NCBI GenBank assembly: GCA_963731035.1
Contig: CAVSUY010000017.1
Coordinates: 124,001-188,000 of the forward strand
Reading direction: 5' to 3'
Origin: JAANXG01 sp963731035
Lineage (GTDB): Bacteria > Pseudomonadota > Gammaproteobacteria > Arenicellales > JAANXG01
DNA length: 64,000 bases
The position numbers were made by a program, and so were the translations under genes. Below are positions 15,327 to 23,338 of the stretch, in pieces. The notes below the pieces were generated by a model. It made no database searches, was not told the DNA's origin, and was given only the letters and a program-made list of their open reading frames with translations. Position 1 is the stretch's first letter; each line of letters begins with the position of its first letter.

Positions 15327-16820
15327 TCAGCGATCGCAGCCGGCGATGGTGAGGCCGAAGCTGGCTTCGTTGATGGCGTAGTCCATCATGTTGCTCTCGT
15401 GGACGGTGTACGGGAACACGCGCCAGTTCGAGAACGACGGCGACTTGATTTTCACCCGGGCGAGACGCCCCTCGGGTCCAAAGTGCACGGCGTAGTACAG
15501 CGAGCCGCGCGGCGACTCCGCCCATCCCAGGCCCTCGGCACCGGGGGTCGCGGGCGCTTGCACGCGCACCGGCTCGCTGACCGTGAGTCGCGGCAGCAGG
15601 CGCAGGATGATCTCGAAGCAGGCGTCGATCTCCTCGACCCGAACGCGCATGCGGGCGTAGGCGTCGCCCTGGGTTTTCAGCGGCACGCGCAGATCGGTGC
15701 CCTCATAGGCGGCGTAGGGATGGTCCCGGCGCAGGTCCCGGTCGAGTCCCGATGCCCGCTCCACCGGACCCGTCGCGCCCTGATCGAAGGCGGTGGTTCT
15801 GTCCAGGACCCCGGTGTCGTGCAGGCGGTCCCTGAAGGTGGTGGTGCGCTCCAGCGCCCGTACATACTCGGCGGTGTCGCGCTGAAGCGCCCCGAGCTCG
15901 TGGGTGAGTCGACGGTCCGATGCCAGGTCGCGGCGCAGCCCCCCCGGTACGAGAAGACCGCGCAGGAAGCGACTGCCGGTAAGGCGGGCATTGATCTGCT
16001 TGACGCGCTCTTCCAGCAGCTTGCCCTGGGCTTGTCCGACCTTGAGCGTGGTGGTGTCGGCGAGATGGCCGAGGTAGTGCAGATGATTGTAGAGGCGTTC
16101 GAGCTCGGCGAGCAGCATCCGTAGCCGAGCCGCCCGCTCGGGCGGTGTGACGCCGGCCGCGGCCTCGACCGCCTGGCAATAGGCCAGAGCGTGGGCGACG
16201 CTGCCCACGCCGGAAACTCGCTCGGCGAGCACCACGGCGTGCGCCGCGTCGCGACCCTCGAAACGCTTCTCCATGCCGCGGTGCTTGAAGAACAGCTGCG
16301 GCTGATAGTGCAGTATGTGCTCGCCGATGTAATAGAAAAAGAAGCGCGCTGACTCCACCACGTCGGCGCGCACCGGTCCGAACGGCAGCAGCTGCACGTC
16401 CGTTCCCGTCACCTCCGGCAGCGCCGGCGGCACCTGCTCGAAGGGGACGGCGTCGCCCGACGAGGCCGGATCCAGGGGCGGCAGCGCGGGACGCGCGCCG
16501 GCGTGCAGGACCAGTGGCAACGGCTCCGGGTGACCCGCGAAGCGCAGGCCGAACAGGTCGCTGATTTCGCGCTCGTACCAGCCCAGCAACGGAGCGCGGG
16601 AGGCCAGGCTCGGCAGTTCGCCGCCGTCGGCATGCACCTGCCACACCACGAATGGGCGCCGCGCCCCAGCGTCCGCCAGGTAGAACACACGGGGAGGTGT
16701 TTCTCCCGGCGCCACCTGGGCCCAGGCCATCTGCATGCGCCCGCCACTCTCGAGCAGCTCGGCGCACGCCGCGTCCAGCGCGTCGCCGGACAGCTCACGG
16801 GTTTCGGCGGGAGCAATCAC
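15327..16820 (-). CDS. HyfG/NuoCD-like large subunit lacking NiFe ligands
   Basis: The 497-residue protein combines an N-terminal NuoC-like part (LLGWYEREISDLFGLRFAGH) with a NuoD/HyfG-like part (HRGMEKRFEG, RLYNHLHYLGHL, NWRVFPYTVHESNMMDYAI). In group 4 [NiFe] hydrogenases the first ligand motif is RxCGxC; here the equivalent is RVSGVGSVAHA. The C-terminal DPCxxC motif is replaced by TIAGCDR. Both cysteine pairs are therefore gone, so hydrogenase activity is not expected. It starts at GTG 16820, overlapping the upstream TGA (GTGA). This loss defines energy-converting hydrogenase-related (Ehr) complexes. Confidence 0.87.
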   Translation of the reverse strand: MIAPAETRELSGDALDAACAELLESGGRMQMAWAQVAPGETPPRVFYLADAGARRPFVVWQVHADGGELPSLASRAPLLGWYEREISDLFGLRFAGHPEPLPLVLHAGARPALPPLDPASSGDAVPFEQVPPALPEVTGTDVQLLPFGPVRADVVESARFFFYYIGEHILHYQPQLFFKHRGMEKRFEGRDAAHAVVLAERVSGVGSVAHALAYCQAVEAAAGVTPPERAARLRMLLAELERLYNHLHYLGHLADTTTLKVGQAQGKLLEERVKQINARLTGSRFLRGLLVPGGLRRDLASDRRLTHELGALQRDTAEYVRALERTTTFRDRLHDTGVLDRTTAFDQGATGPVERASGLDRDLRRDHPYAAYEGTDLRVPLKTQGDAYARMRVRVEEIDACFEIILRLLPRLTVSEPVRVQAPATPGAEGLGWAESPRGSLYYAVHFGPEGRLARVKIKSPSFSNWRVFPYTVHESNMMDYAINEASFGLTIAGCDR

Positions 16821-18277
16821 GGCGTCCCTCCGGCCAGTGACACGGTCACCGCGTGAAATACCGCACTGAACGCCGCCGGCCACCACAAGCCCAGGACCAG
16901 GACCGGCGCGCCGGCCAACACCATGGCGGAGACGCACCAGCCGCTCGCTACTTCGGTGCGTGGAGCGGATACCGGCGCCTCGGTGAAATACATGACCCGG
17001 AAGTGATTCAGGAACCCGGCGAACACCACCACCAGAATCACCAGCATTGCCGCCACCGCCCAGGCGTGGGCCGGCGTGAAGCCGGCACGCAGCACGCTGA
17101 GCTCGGATAGAAACAGGCCGAACGGCGGAGCACCCGTGATGGCTACGGCGCCCGCCAGCCACAGCGCCCCCGCGAGTGGAAAATACGCGCCCACGCGCCG
17201 GATGCCGGTGATTTCCTTGGTACCGTACGCGCGCATCATGACACCCGCCCCGAAGAACATCAGCGATTTGGTGAGGGCGTGATTGAGCATGTGGTACAGG
17301 GCGCCGGCCACCCCCGCCGCGCCACCGAAGCCGAAGCCCAGCGCCATCACGCCCATGTGCTCCACGCTGGAATAGGCCATCAGGCGCTTGATGCCGCGTT
17401 GACGGACGATGAACAGCGCCGCGACCGTCAGCGATACCACGCCGAGGACGATCAACGCGTTGCGCGGGATAGTCGACGCGCCCGCTCCCTCGGCGACGCT
17501 CTTCAGGCGCACGATACCCACCAGGGCGGTATTGAGCAGCGCGCCTGAGAGCAGGGCGGACACCGGCGCCGGGCCTTCGCTGTGGGCGTCGGGCAGCCAC
17601 GTGTGCAAGGGTGCCAGACCCGCCTTGGTGCCGTAACCGACCAGGGTGAGCAGGAAGGCCAGGGTCACCAGCGTGGGGTTCATGTCGGGCGCCGCCCGGT
17701 CCAGCGCCTGCCAGGTCATGTCGTAGTGGGGCCCGAGTACAGCGGTGCCCGCCCAGTAGAACAAGACCGTGCCGAGCAGCGCCAGGCTGATGCCGGCCGA
17801 TACCACGATAATGTATTTCCACGCGGCCTCGATGCTCTCCGGGGCGTGCTCGAAGCTCACGAGAAACGTGCTGACCAGCGTGGTCAGCTCCACGGCGATC
17901 CAGTACACCCCGGCGTTGTTCATCAGCGGCGCCGCCAGCGTCGTCCAGGCGAAGCCCGCGAACAGCGCATAGAAGCGCCACAATCGCTGCGGCTCGCCGA
18001 GCAGGCGCATGTAGCCGACGGCGTACAGGGAAGCAAGCGCGTAGACCAGTGCGGCGCAGAGCGCCACCCAGGCACCGAAGCGATCCACCAACAGGTAGCC
18101 GCCCAATGCCACCACCGGCGTCCGGGCGAGAAACGGCAGCGGCAGCGCCGCGGCGGCGGCGACCAGCGCGGCGAGCAGGTTGATGCCTTCCACCGCTCGT
18201 GGGGAGCGCACCACGGCGCACAACACCACCGCCGCGAGGGGTGCCAGGAGCACGATGCATGCCAGGGCCAGGCTCAT
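16817..18277 (-). CDS. HyfF-like proton-translocating antiporter subunit
   Basis: The 486-residue membrane protein is a second Mrp/NuoN-type antiporter subunit. It shows VYWIAVELTTLVSTFLVSFE (conserved glutamate), GYGTKAGLAPLHTWLPDAHS (lysine and histidine of the broken helix), SSVEHMGVMALGFGFGG and LNHALTKSLMFFGAGVMM (second lysine). Start at ATG 18277 overlaps the upstream stop by four bases (ATGA), and its own stop overlaps the HyfG-like GTG. Two antiporter subunits (this and the HyfB-like protein) imply more than one ion-translocation path. Confidence 0.87.
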   Translation of the reverse strand: MSLALACIVLLAPLAAVVLCAVVRSPRAVEGINLLAALVAAAAALPLPFLARTPVVALGGYLLVDRFGAWVALCAALVYALASLYAVGYMRLLGEPQRLWRFYALFAGFAWTTLAAPLMNNAGVYWIAVELTTLVSTFLVSFEHAPESIEAAWKYIIVVSAGISLALLGTVLFYWAGTAVLGPHYDMTWQALDRAAPDMNPTLVTLAFLLTLVGYGTKAGLAPLHTWLPDAHSEGPAPVSALLSGALLNTALVGIVRLKSVAEGAGASTIPRNALIVLGVVSLTVAALFIVRQRGIKRLMAYSSVEHMGVMALGFGFGGAAGVAGALYHMLNHALTKSLMFFGAGVMMRAYGTKEITGIRRVGAYFPLAGALWLAGAVAITGAPPFGLFLSELSVLRAGFTPAHAWAVAAMLVILVVVFAGFLNHFRVMYFTEAPVSAPRTEVASGWCVSAMVLAGAPVLVLGLWWPAAFSAVFHAVTVSLAGGTP

Positions 18278-18954
18278 CCCACCAGCCTCCGCAGCTCCAG
18301 ACTGCTGGTGGTCCCGGCGCGCTCCATCAGGTAGCGCGCCAGCACGCCGAAGCAGGCCACCGCCACCAGCAGGTCGAACAGGATCACCATCTCCAGCAGC
18401 AGCGGCATACCGGGGATCAGGACCAGGGAGCCGAGAAAAATGCCGTTCTCGAGGATCATCAGACCGAGGATGTGACTGATCGCCTCGTGCCGTACCGACA
18501 GCATCAGGAAGCCGATGAGCTTCATCGACAGCATTACGGTCAATGCCAGGATCACCACCGGACTGGTGGTGCCGATAGCGTCGCCGATCCGATACGCCAC
18601 CGCCAGCGCCAGCACCACGGCCGCCGCCCCTACCACCAGGGCCGTCGAGGGCTGCAGAATGACGTGCAGCTCGCGGTCGGCGCCAATCCGCTGCAGGATG
18701 CGGAGAATGAGATAGGGCAGCAGCAGGCCGCGGAACAGAGCTGTGAGCACCGCCACCAGGTAGAGCTCCGGGAAGTGCGCGTAGTAGGCCATGGTGGCGG
18801 AGGTCAGCGCGATCAGCCAGGACTGCAGCCCGAATGCGTACATGTAATCGCGCAGCCACCTGGAGCCGAGCATCACGAAGGACAGCAGCAGGCTGGCGAT
18901 GGCGGTCAGGTTGAACAGCGATGCGGCGAGGGGAGTGAAGTGGGGCAGCGTCAT
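18274..18954 (-). CDS. HyfE-like membrane subunit
   Basis: The 226-residue protein has about seven hydrophobic segments and the NuoK-like region SHILGLMILENGIFLGSLVLI near residues 160-180, with conserved acidic residues in the membrane (LEMVILFDLLVAV). This pattern is that of HyfE in hydrogenase-4 and Ehr complexes. It lies four bases downstream of the HyfC-like gene and overlaps the HyfF-like start. It is expected to connect the antiporter subunits to the peripheral arm. Confidence 0.84.
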   Translation of the reverse strand: MTLPHFTPLAASLFNLTAIASLLLSFVMLGSRWLRDYMYAFGLQSWLIALTSATMAYYAHFPELYLVAVLTALFRGLLLPYLILRILQRIGADRELHVILQPSTALVVGAAAVVLALAVAYRIGDAIGTTSPVVILALTVMLSMKLIGFLMLSVRHEAISHILGLMILENGIFLGSLVLIPGMPLLLEMVILFDLLVAVACFGVLARYLMERAGTTSSLELRRLVG

Positions 18955-18958
18955 GGCG

Positions 18959-19906
18959 TCACCGGATCTGGTTGGCGATCACCGCCAGGGCGGCGAGCAG
19001 GAACGAGGCCGCCAGGGGCTCCTGGTAGCGGTAGAAGCGCAGCCGCGACTGAGAGGTCTCGACGACGATCACCAGGCCCGCCACCAGCGCGAACTTTCCC
19101 ATCAACGCGGCCGCCGCGCCGACGGCGCCCGCGGCCGTGCCATAGATGGACAAGGCCCAGGGCAGTACCAGCACGTTGCAAAAGATGGTGTAGAGAATGA
19201 ACTGCTTCATCATCGACGACCACTTGAGCAGCGCCAGCAGGGGGCCCGAGTACTCGAGGATGCGCGCCTCCTCGATCATGTATACCTCGATGTGGGTGCT
19301 GGAGTGAATCGGCAGGCGATCGGTTTCCACCAGCAAAAGGATGAAGAACGCGCACACCAGGAACACATGCGCCGGACTCCAATAGGCCGCCGCGTCGCCG
19401 GCCAGCAGGTGATTGACCACGAACGGCAGCATGGCCTTGGCCAGCAGGGCGATGCCGACGAATACCAGGATCAGGGTCGGCTCAGCGAGTATCGCGATCA
19501 TGACGCTGCGGCTGGAGCCGATGCCGCCGTAGGCGCTCCCCGAGTCCAGTCCGGCCAGGGTGATGAACATGCCGCCGAGGGTGAGGATGAGACCGCCGCC
19601 GAGGATATCCCCCATGTCGGACAGCGGGAGTGGATAGTTGGTGAGCACTGGAATCAGCAGCGGGACGATCATCATGGCGGTGAACGCCACCACCGGCGCC
19701 GCGAAGTGAATGACCGAGGCACTTCGCGGCACCACCTGCTCCTTGTGGAACAGCTTCCACAAGTCCCGGTAGGGCTGGATCAGGCTCGGCCCCCGGGCGC
19801 GTTGGGCGCGCTCCTCGTAGCGCAGGATGAACCCCTGCAGCAGCGGCGAGAGCAGCAGCACCGCCAACACCTGGCCGATCTGCAGCAGAATATCGCGAAG
19901 GCTCAC
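18959..19906 (-). CDS. HyfC-like (NuoH-type) membrane subunit
   Basis: The 315-residue protein starts at GTG 19906 (VSLRDILLQIGQ) and contains the family motifs RGPSLIQPYRDLWKLFHKE and FFILLLVETDRLPIHSSTH, corresponding to the NuoH-like loops that meet the quinone or ferredoxin-side module. The GTG start gives the length typical of HyfC, whereas the open frame up to 20074 adds a low-quality serine and arginine-rich stretch. A short ORF with its own ribosome-binding site overlaps this GTG as GTGA, suggesting translational coupling. It is the first subunit gene of the operon. Confidence 0.85.
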   Translation of the reverse strand: MSLRDILLQIGQVLAVLLLSPLLQGFILRYEERAQRARGPSLIQPYRDLWKLFHKEQVVPRSASVIHFAAPVVAFTAMMIVPLLIPVLTNYPLPLSDMGDILGGGLILTLGGMFITLAGLDSGSAYGGIGSSRSVMIAILAEPTLILVFVGIALLAKAMLPFVVNHLLAGDAAAYWSPAHVFLVCAFFILLLVETDRLPIHSSTHIEVYMIEEARILEYSGPLLALLKWSSMMKQFILYTIFCNVLVLPWALSIYGTAAGAVGAAAALMGKFALVAGLVIVVETSQSRLRFYRYQEPLAASFLLAALAVIANQIR

Positions 19907-20031
19907 GCGCGGTGGACCGGGCAGCGGCAAGGAGGCTCGAGCCGACAAACCACGAATGAACGCGTTGAGGGAACGGCTGGACTGGAGGATCGACCGGCCT
20001 GCGCGGCCAAGACTGGCGTGATCTGGCTCAT
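19903..20031 (-). CDS. Candidate 42-residue leader ORF of the hyf-like operon
   Basis: ATG 20031 has TAGGA five to six bases upstream and opens MSQITPVLAAQAG, then a proline and cysteine-containing stretch, ending in TGA at 19903-19905. The stop overlaps the hyfC-like GTG as GTGA. HyfC itself has no good ribosome-binding site, so translation of this ORF could couple initiation. No homology is recognised. It could be non-coding leader sequence; the arrangement, not the peptide, is the evidence. Confidence 0.4.
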   Translation of the reverse strand: MSQITPVLAAQAGRSSSPAVPSTRSFVVCRLEPPCRCPVHRA

Positions 20032-20125
20032 GACTATTCCTACCTGATGTTATCGAAATTCTGGTAGGGGTCATCAGCCCGGAGGGCGCTTAAAGGCGAA
20101 CCCCTTCGCCTGTGCTGCGAACCAA

Positions 20126-20154
20126 AGCTTATGAAGCGGCAGCGTCATTGTCAA
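20126..20154 (-). promoter_or_regulatory. Candidate sigma-70 promoter of the hyf-like operon
   Basis: On the minus strand TTGACA (20154-20149) is followed after 17 bases by TAAGCT (20131-20126). The -35 box is perfect and the spacing ideal; the -10 matches three of six bases. It lies about 100 bases upstream of the leader ORF and 220 upstream of the HyfC-like GTG. Confidence 0.45.
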
Positions 20155-20264
20155 GTCTGTCCGCACGCGTCATTCGCGGGACGATGGTGACCCGGTCGTG
20201 GCATGAAACTATACTTTCGTGTTTCGTGCCCCGTTCGCACGACTCGACGACGCCAAGGTGCAAA

Positions 20265-21118
20265 TTGAGAGTGGTTACCGTCACGCCGGCCGGTCGGACC
20301 CGGAATCTCGAAGTGTTTGTTCCATATCTGCTGCGGAACCGCAGGTGTGCGGCGCGTACCCGAATTATTTCAGACCTGTGGACATACCGTTCGGCATCCC
20401 CGACGGCCCCTCGACTATCCATACGTGGTACACCTTGAAGGATTGCTGCGACCCGGACACGGTGTTCGTGCGTGTCGACGACGACATTTGCTGGATGGCC
20501 GAGGACTGCCTGTACAATCTGGTGAGGTTCCGCGTCGACAATCCCGAATACTTCCTGGTCTATACCAACACCATCAACAACGCGGTCTGTGCCTTCCTGC
20601 ACCAGCGCGCGGGCGTGCTGCCCCACTAGGGACAGATCACCTGTGACGGCAAGTGTGCCGGCAATGCCTGGAGCGACGAGGAACTCACCCGGCTGCAGCA
20701 CGAGATGCTGATCGAAAGGGTCCAGGACGATGCCACGGAGATTTACAGGAAGGTCTTCGACAGGTGGGCGCTGCTGGACGTGGAGCAGGACTACCAGTGG
20801 CGGGAGGGAGAGCCGTACTGGTGCGAGCCCGGCCGATGCTCGGTGAACTTCATCGCGTGGCGGGGGCGGGAATTCGACCCCATCAGGGAAGCAGCGCAGC
20901 CGGGGCGGGACGAGACGGCGGATGAGGAAACTTACCTGGCTCATTACTACCCGAGGTCCGGCGGCAAGAGGAACTGCATAGTGGGCAACGCGCTGGCGGC
21001 CCACTTCTCCTTCTTCAGCCACGCGCATTTCATGTATGACAGCGGCATCCTGGAGTGTTACCGGGTGTTGTCGCGGCGCATCAACCGGGAGCCGGTTGAG
21101 CTCGGGAGTCTGCGGTGA
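20265..21118 (+). pseudogene. Glycosyltransferase-like protein, decayed
   Basis: The locus preserves a recognisable family of large proteins with a TPAGR-x-R-LE-VxVPYLLRNR N-terminus (from TTG 20265) and a DxDD-like motif VFVRVDDDICWMAEDC typical of metal-dependent GT-A sugar transferases. After LLRNR the frame shifts near 20345 and about 25 residues seem to be missing before YPNYFRPVDIPFG. The second frame runs to an in-frame TAG at 20627, after which the same frame continues as GQITCDGKCAGNAW to the end at TGA 21116-21118. So there are a deletion or frameshift and one amber codon. Sugar donor and acceptor are unknown. Confidence 0.7.
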
Positions 21119-21420
21119 CCCACCGCGTTTCCATCGTAATGCCAACGTTCAACGGCATGGGCACGCTGGAACTGGCCCTTTAGTCGATTTACCCCAGGAC
21201 CGGACATCCGAACTTCGAGGTGATCGCGGTGGACGATGGATCCACTGACGACACCGAGCAGTACGTGATGAACTTCATGACGATGGGCGGCAGAACCAAA
21301 ATGCGCTACACCAAGCTGGATGGAAACCACGGCATCTGCACGGTGTTGAACGTGGGCTATCGAATGGCGGACGCCAACGACGTGGTGCGAATGGACAACA
21401 GCGCGTGGGAACCCGGGATG
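21115..21420 (+). pseudogene. Family 2 glycosyltransferase, truncated with amber codon
   Basis: The frame starts at GTG 21115, overlapping the upstream TGA, and reads VTHRVSIVMPTFNG, the standard GT2 start. An in-frame TAG at 21181 falls where family members have a charged or polar residue (A-L-x-S-I-Y). The frame continues unbroken through FEVIAVDDGSTDDTEQYV (nucleotide-sugar binding DDGS) and a DxDNSAW-like end (VVRMDNSAWEPG). Homology stops near 21420, well short of a full domain. It is therefore a remnant, even if the amber codon were read through. Confidence 0.72.
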
Positions 21421-21533
21421 ACTACCCGTCCAGCCGTGCCCGGACAAGGGAACGCCGGACGCCGCGGGGGTGGGAGCGGGTCAGGCTTTGTGCTAGCTTT
21501 GACCAGCCAAAAACGACGGAGTGCTGGACGAAG

Positions 21534-21776
21534 ATGGCCAAACGCACAGATCAAGAAAAGAAGCAGGCCAACACCTTTCCACCCGTGTCGAACGATATCG
21601 ACGTACGGCGTCGGGTTATCGAGAAGCCCATCGGCAGCGCGGGCGCGATCGGCGCGGTTCACTGGGCCGGCCCGGTGGTCCGGTCGGTCGTACTGCCGGC
21701 TCACGCGCAGACGACGCCGGCTGCACCACCGATGAGCCCGCCGCCGCCGAGTCCACCGGCGGCGCCAGGTCCATAG
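21534..21776 (+). CDS. Small Tat-type secreted proline-rich protein (80 residues)
   Basis: The ORF begins ATG 21534 (MAKRTDQEKKQ). Its centre, VRRRVIEK followed by a hydrophobic stretch and WAGPVVRSVVLPAHAQTT, resembles the twin-arginine signal of small exported proteins that end in a PAHAQ-type cleavage motif (A-H-A). The predicted mature part would be only about 20 residues, rich in proline and alanine (MSPPPPSPPAAPGP). The ORF ends in TAG; six more proline-rich codons (SPPTPP) follow before another in-frame TAG. Neighbours are glycosyltransferase remnants and an oxygenase remnant. I know of similar signal regions but no function. Confidence 0.5.
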   Translation: MAKRTDQEKKQANTFPPVSNDIDVRRRVIEKPIGSAGAIGAVHWAGPVVRSVVLPAHAQTTPAAPPMSPPPPSPPAAPGP

Positions 21777-21907
21777 TCCCCACCAACCCCACCATAGTCA
21801 TTATCTGATCATCACCACACAGTCGAGGGGATCGGTGGCGTTGAGGGACAGGAACGCGCCTGCGGGCGCAGCGGTGGAGGCGTTTGCCATGACGGCGGTC
21901 CCCCGCG

Positions 21908-22177
21908 ATGGGTGGGCATGCGGTCTTCCGCCACTGGGAAAGCGCCCTCCCCGCGGTGGTCAACCTCAGCGACCCTGCGGAGTACGATGGCGGCAAACTG
22001 CTGTTCAAGGACACCTACGGCAAGGAAGTCGAGGACGCCCATATGCTGGCGGCCATCAGGCAGCGGGGATCCGTGGTGGTGTTTCCCGCATACACCCCGC
22101 ATACGGTGACGCCCGTCACCCGGGGCGTGCGGTATTCTCTCGTTTCATGGATCCTCGGCCCGCCATTTTGCCGATGA
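21908..22177 (+). pseudogene. 2OG-Fe(II) oxygenase (PKHD-type), C-terminal remnant
   Basis: The 89-codon frame contains PAVVNLSDPAEYDGGKLLFK, a metal-ligand histidine in VVFPAYTPHTVTPVTRG and the 2-oxoglutarate-binding arginine in RYSLVSWILGPPF. These are the C-terminal half signatures of prolyl-hydroxylase-like oxygenases. The N-terminal half, with the HxD pair, is missing or out of frame upstream of 21908. The product would be inactive. The family often modifies peptides or secondary metabolites, which is of interest beside the small secreted ORF at 21534. Confidence 0.68.
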
Positions 22178-22207
22178 GCCTGTGACGGTTATGGCGCCGT
22201 ACGCAGC

Positions 22208-23338
22208 ATGAGGGACTATCTGGTCGTCGGCGCCGGCTTGTTCGGCAGCGTGTTCGCCCACGAGATGACCCGCCGGGGCAGAACATGTCTCGTCATCGAA
22301 AAGCGGCCCCATATCGGGGGCAACTGCCACTCGGTGACCCGCGACGGCATCGATATCCATTTGCATGGGCCGCACATCTTCCATACCGACAGCATCGAGC
22401 TGTGGAATTACGTCAATCGATACGCCGAATTCGCTCCGCTGCGCCACACCGTCAAGGCGTGCTGCAACGGCCGCCTCTACAGTTTTCCGATCAACCTGAC
22501 CACCCTCAAGGAGGTCTTCGGCGTCGATTCCGGTGAACGAGCGCTCGCCCTGTTGCACGCCGACCGCGAGCCCTATCGACATCTTCCCGGCGGCAACCTG
22601 GAAGACTGGTGCCTGTCCCAGGTAGGACCGCGGCTCTACGGCATGTTCATCCGCGGCTACACGACCAAACACTGGCGGAAGTCACCACGCGAGCTGGACG
22701 CGTCCATCGTGAAGCGCCTGCCGATTCGGCACGACGAGAACGACAACTACTACCGGCACAAGTACCAGGGAGTTCCCGTAGGCGGCTACGCGCCGATCTT
22801 TCGCAGACTGCTGGATGGCATCGATGTCAGGCTCAATACCGACTACTTCGAGAACCGCGAGTTCTGGAACAACAAAGCCCGTAGAGTGGTCTTTACCGGA
22901 GAGATCGACCGTTTCTTCGACTATCGGCACGGCAGGCTCGAGTGGCGCTCACTGCGCTTCGTCCACGAAGCCTATCCCCTGCGTGACAAGCAGGGTTGGG
23001 CGGTGATCAATTACACGGATGAGGCGGTACCGTACACCCGCTGCATCGAGTACAAGCACTTCGTAGCGGACAGGCTGTATGGCTTGAGTGTCACCCACGT
23101 CGTTACGGAATACCCCGCCGAGGTCGCCGACACTGGAGAGGTCTATTATCCGGTCCCCAGCCCAGTCAATGGGGCACGGTACCGGCACTACGACAACATG
23201 GCCAGGTCCATGCAGGACCGGGTCATATTCGGTGGGCGCCTGGCGAGGTACGTCTATATCGACATGGCGCCCACCATCCGCATGGCACTGAACACGGTGC
23301 GTCGCGAGACGGCAAACCTGGAGGACATCGGTTGCTGA
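22208..23338 (+). CDS. glf: UDP-galactopyranose mutase
   Basis: The 376-residue flavoenzyme converts UDP-galactopyranose to UDP-galactofuranose, a donor for surface polysaccharides. The FAD-binding motif is YLVVGAGLFGSVFAHEM, followed by IEKRPHIGGNCHS and the HLHGPHIFHTDS active-site segment. Later motifs are IRGYTTKHWRKSPREL and the C-terminal RLARYVYIDMAP, which positions the flavin. Length matches the bacterial enzyme. The MBL-fold gene starts seven bases before this gene ends, so the two are cotranscribed. Upstream lie the glycosyltransferase remnants, consistent with an old polysaccharide locus. Confidence 0.94.
   Translation: MRDYLVVGAGLFGSVFAHEMTRRGRTCLVIEKRPHIGGNCHSVTRDGIDIHLHGPHIFHTDSIELWNYVNRYAEFAPLRHTVKACCNGRLYSFPINLTTLKEVFGVDSGERALALLHADREPYRHLPGGNLEDWCLSQVGPRLYGMFIRGYTTKHWRKSPRELDASIVKRLPIRHDENDNYYRHKYQGVPVGGYAPIFRRLLDGIDVRLNTDYFENREFWNNKARRVVFTGEIDRFFDYRHGRLEWRSLRFVHEAYPLRDKQGWAVINYTDEAVPYTRCIEYKHFVADRLYGLSVTHVVTEYPAEVADTGEVYYPVPSPVNGARYRHYDNMARSMQDRVIFGGRLARYVYIDMAPTIRMALNTVRRETANLEDIGC

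Noticed and set aside
12541..19906. Functional group 4 [NiFe] hydrogenase
   Set aside because: Both ligand pairs of the large subunit are replaced, so the site cannot bind NiFe.
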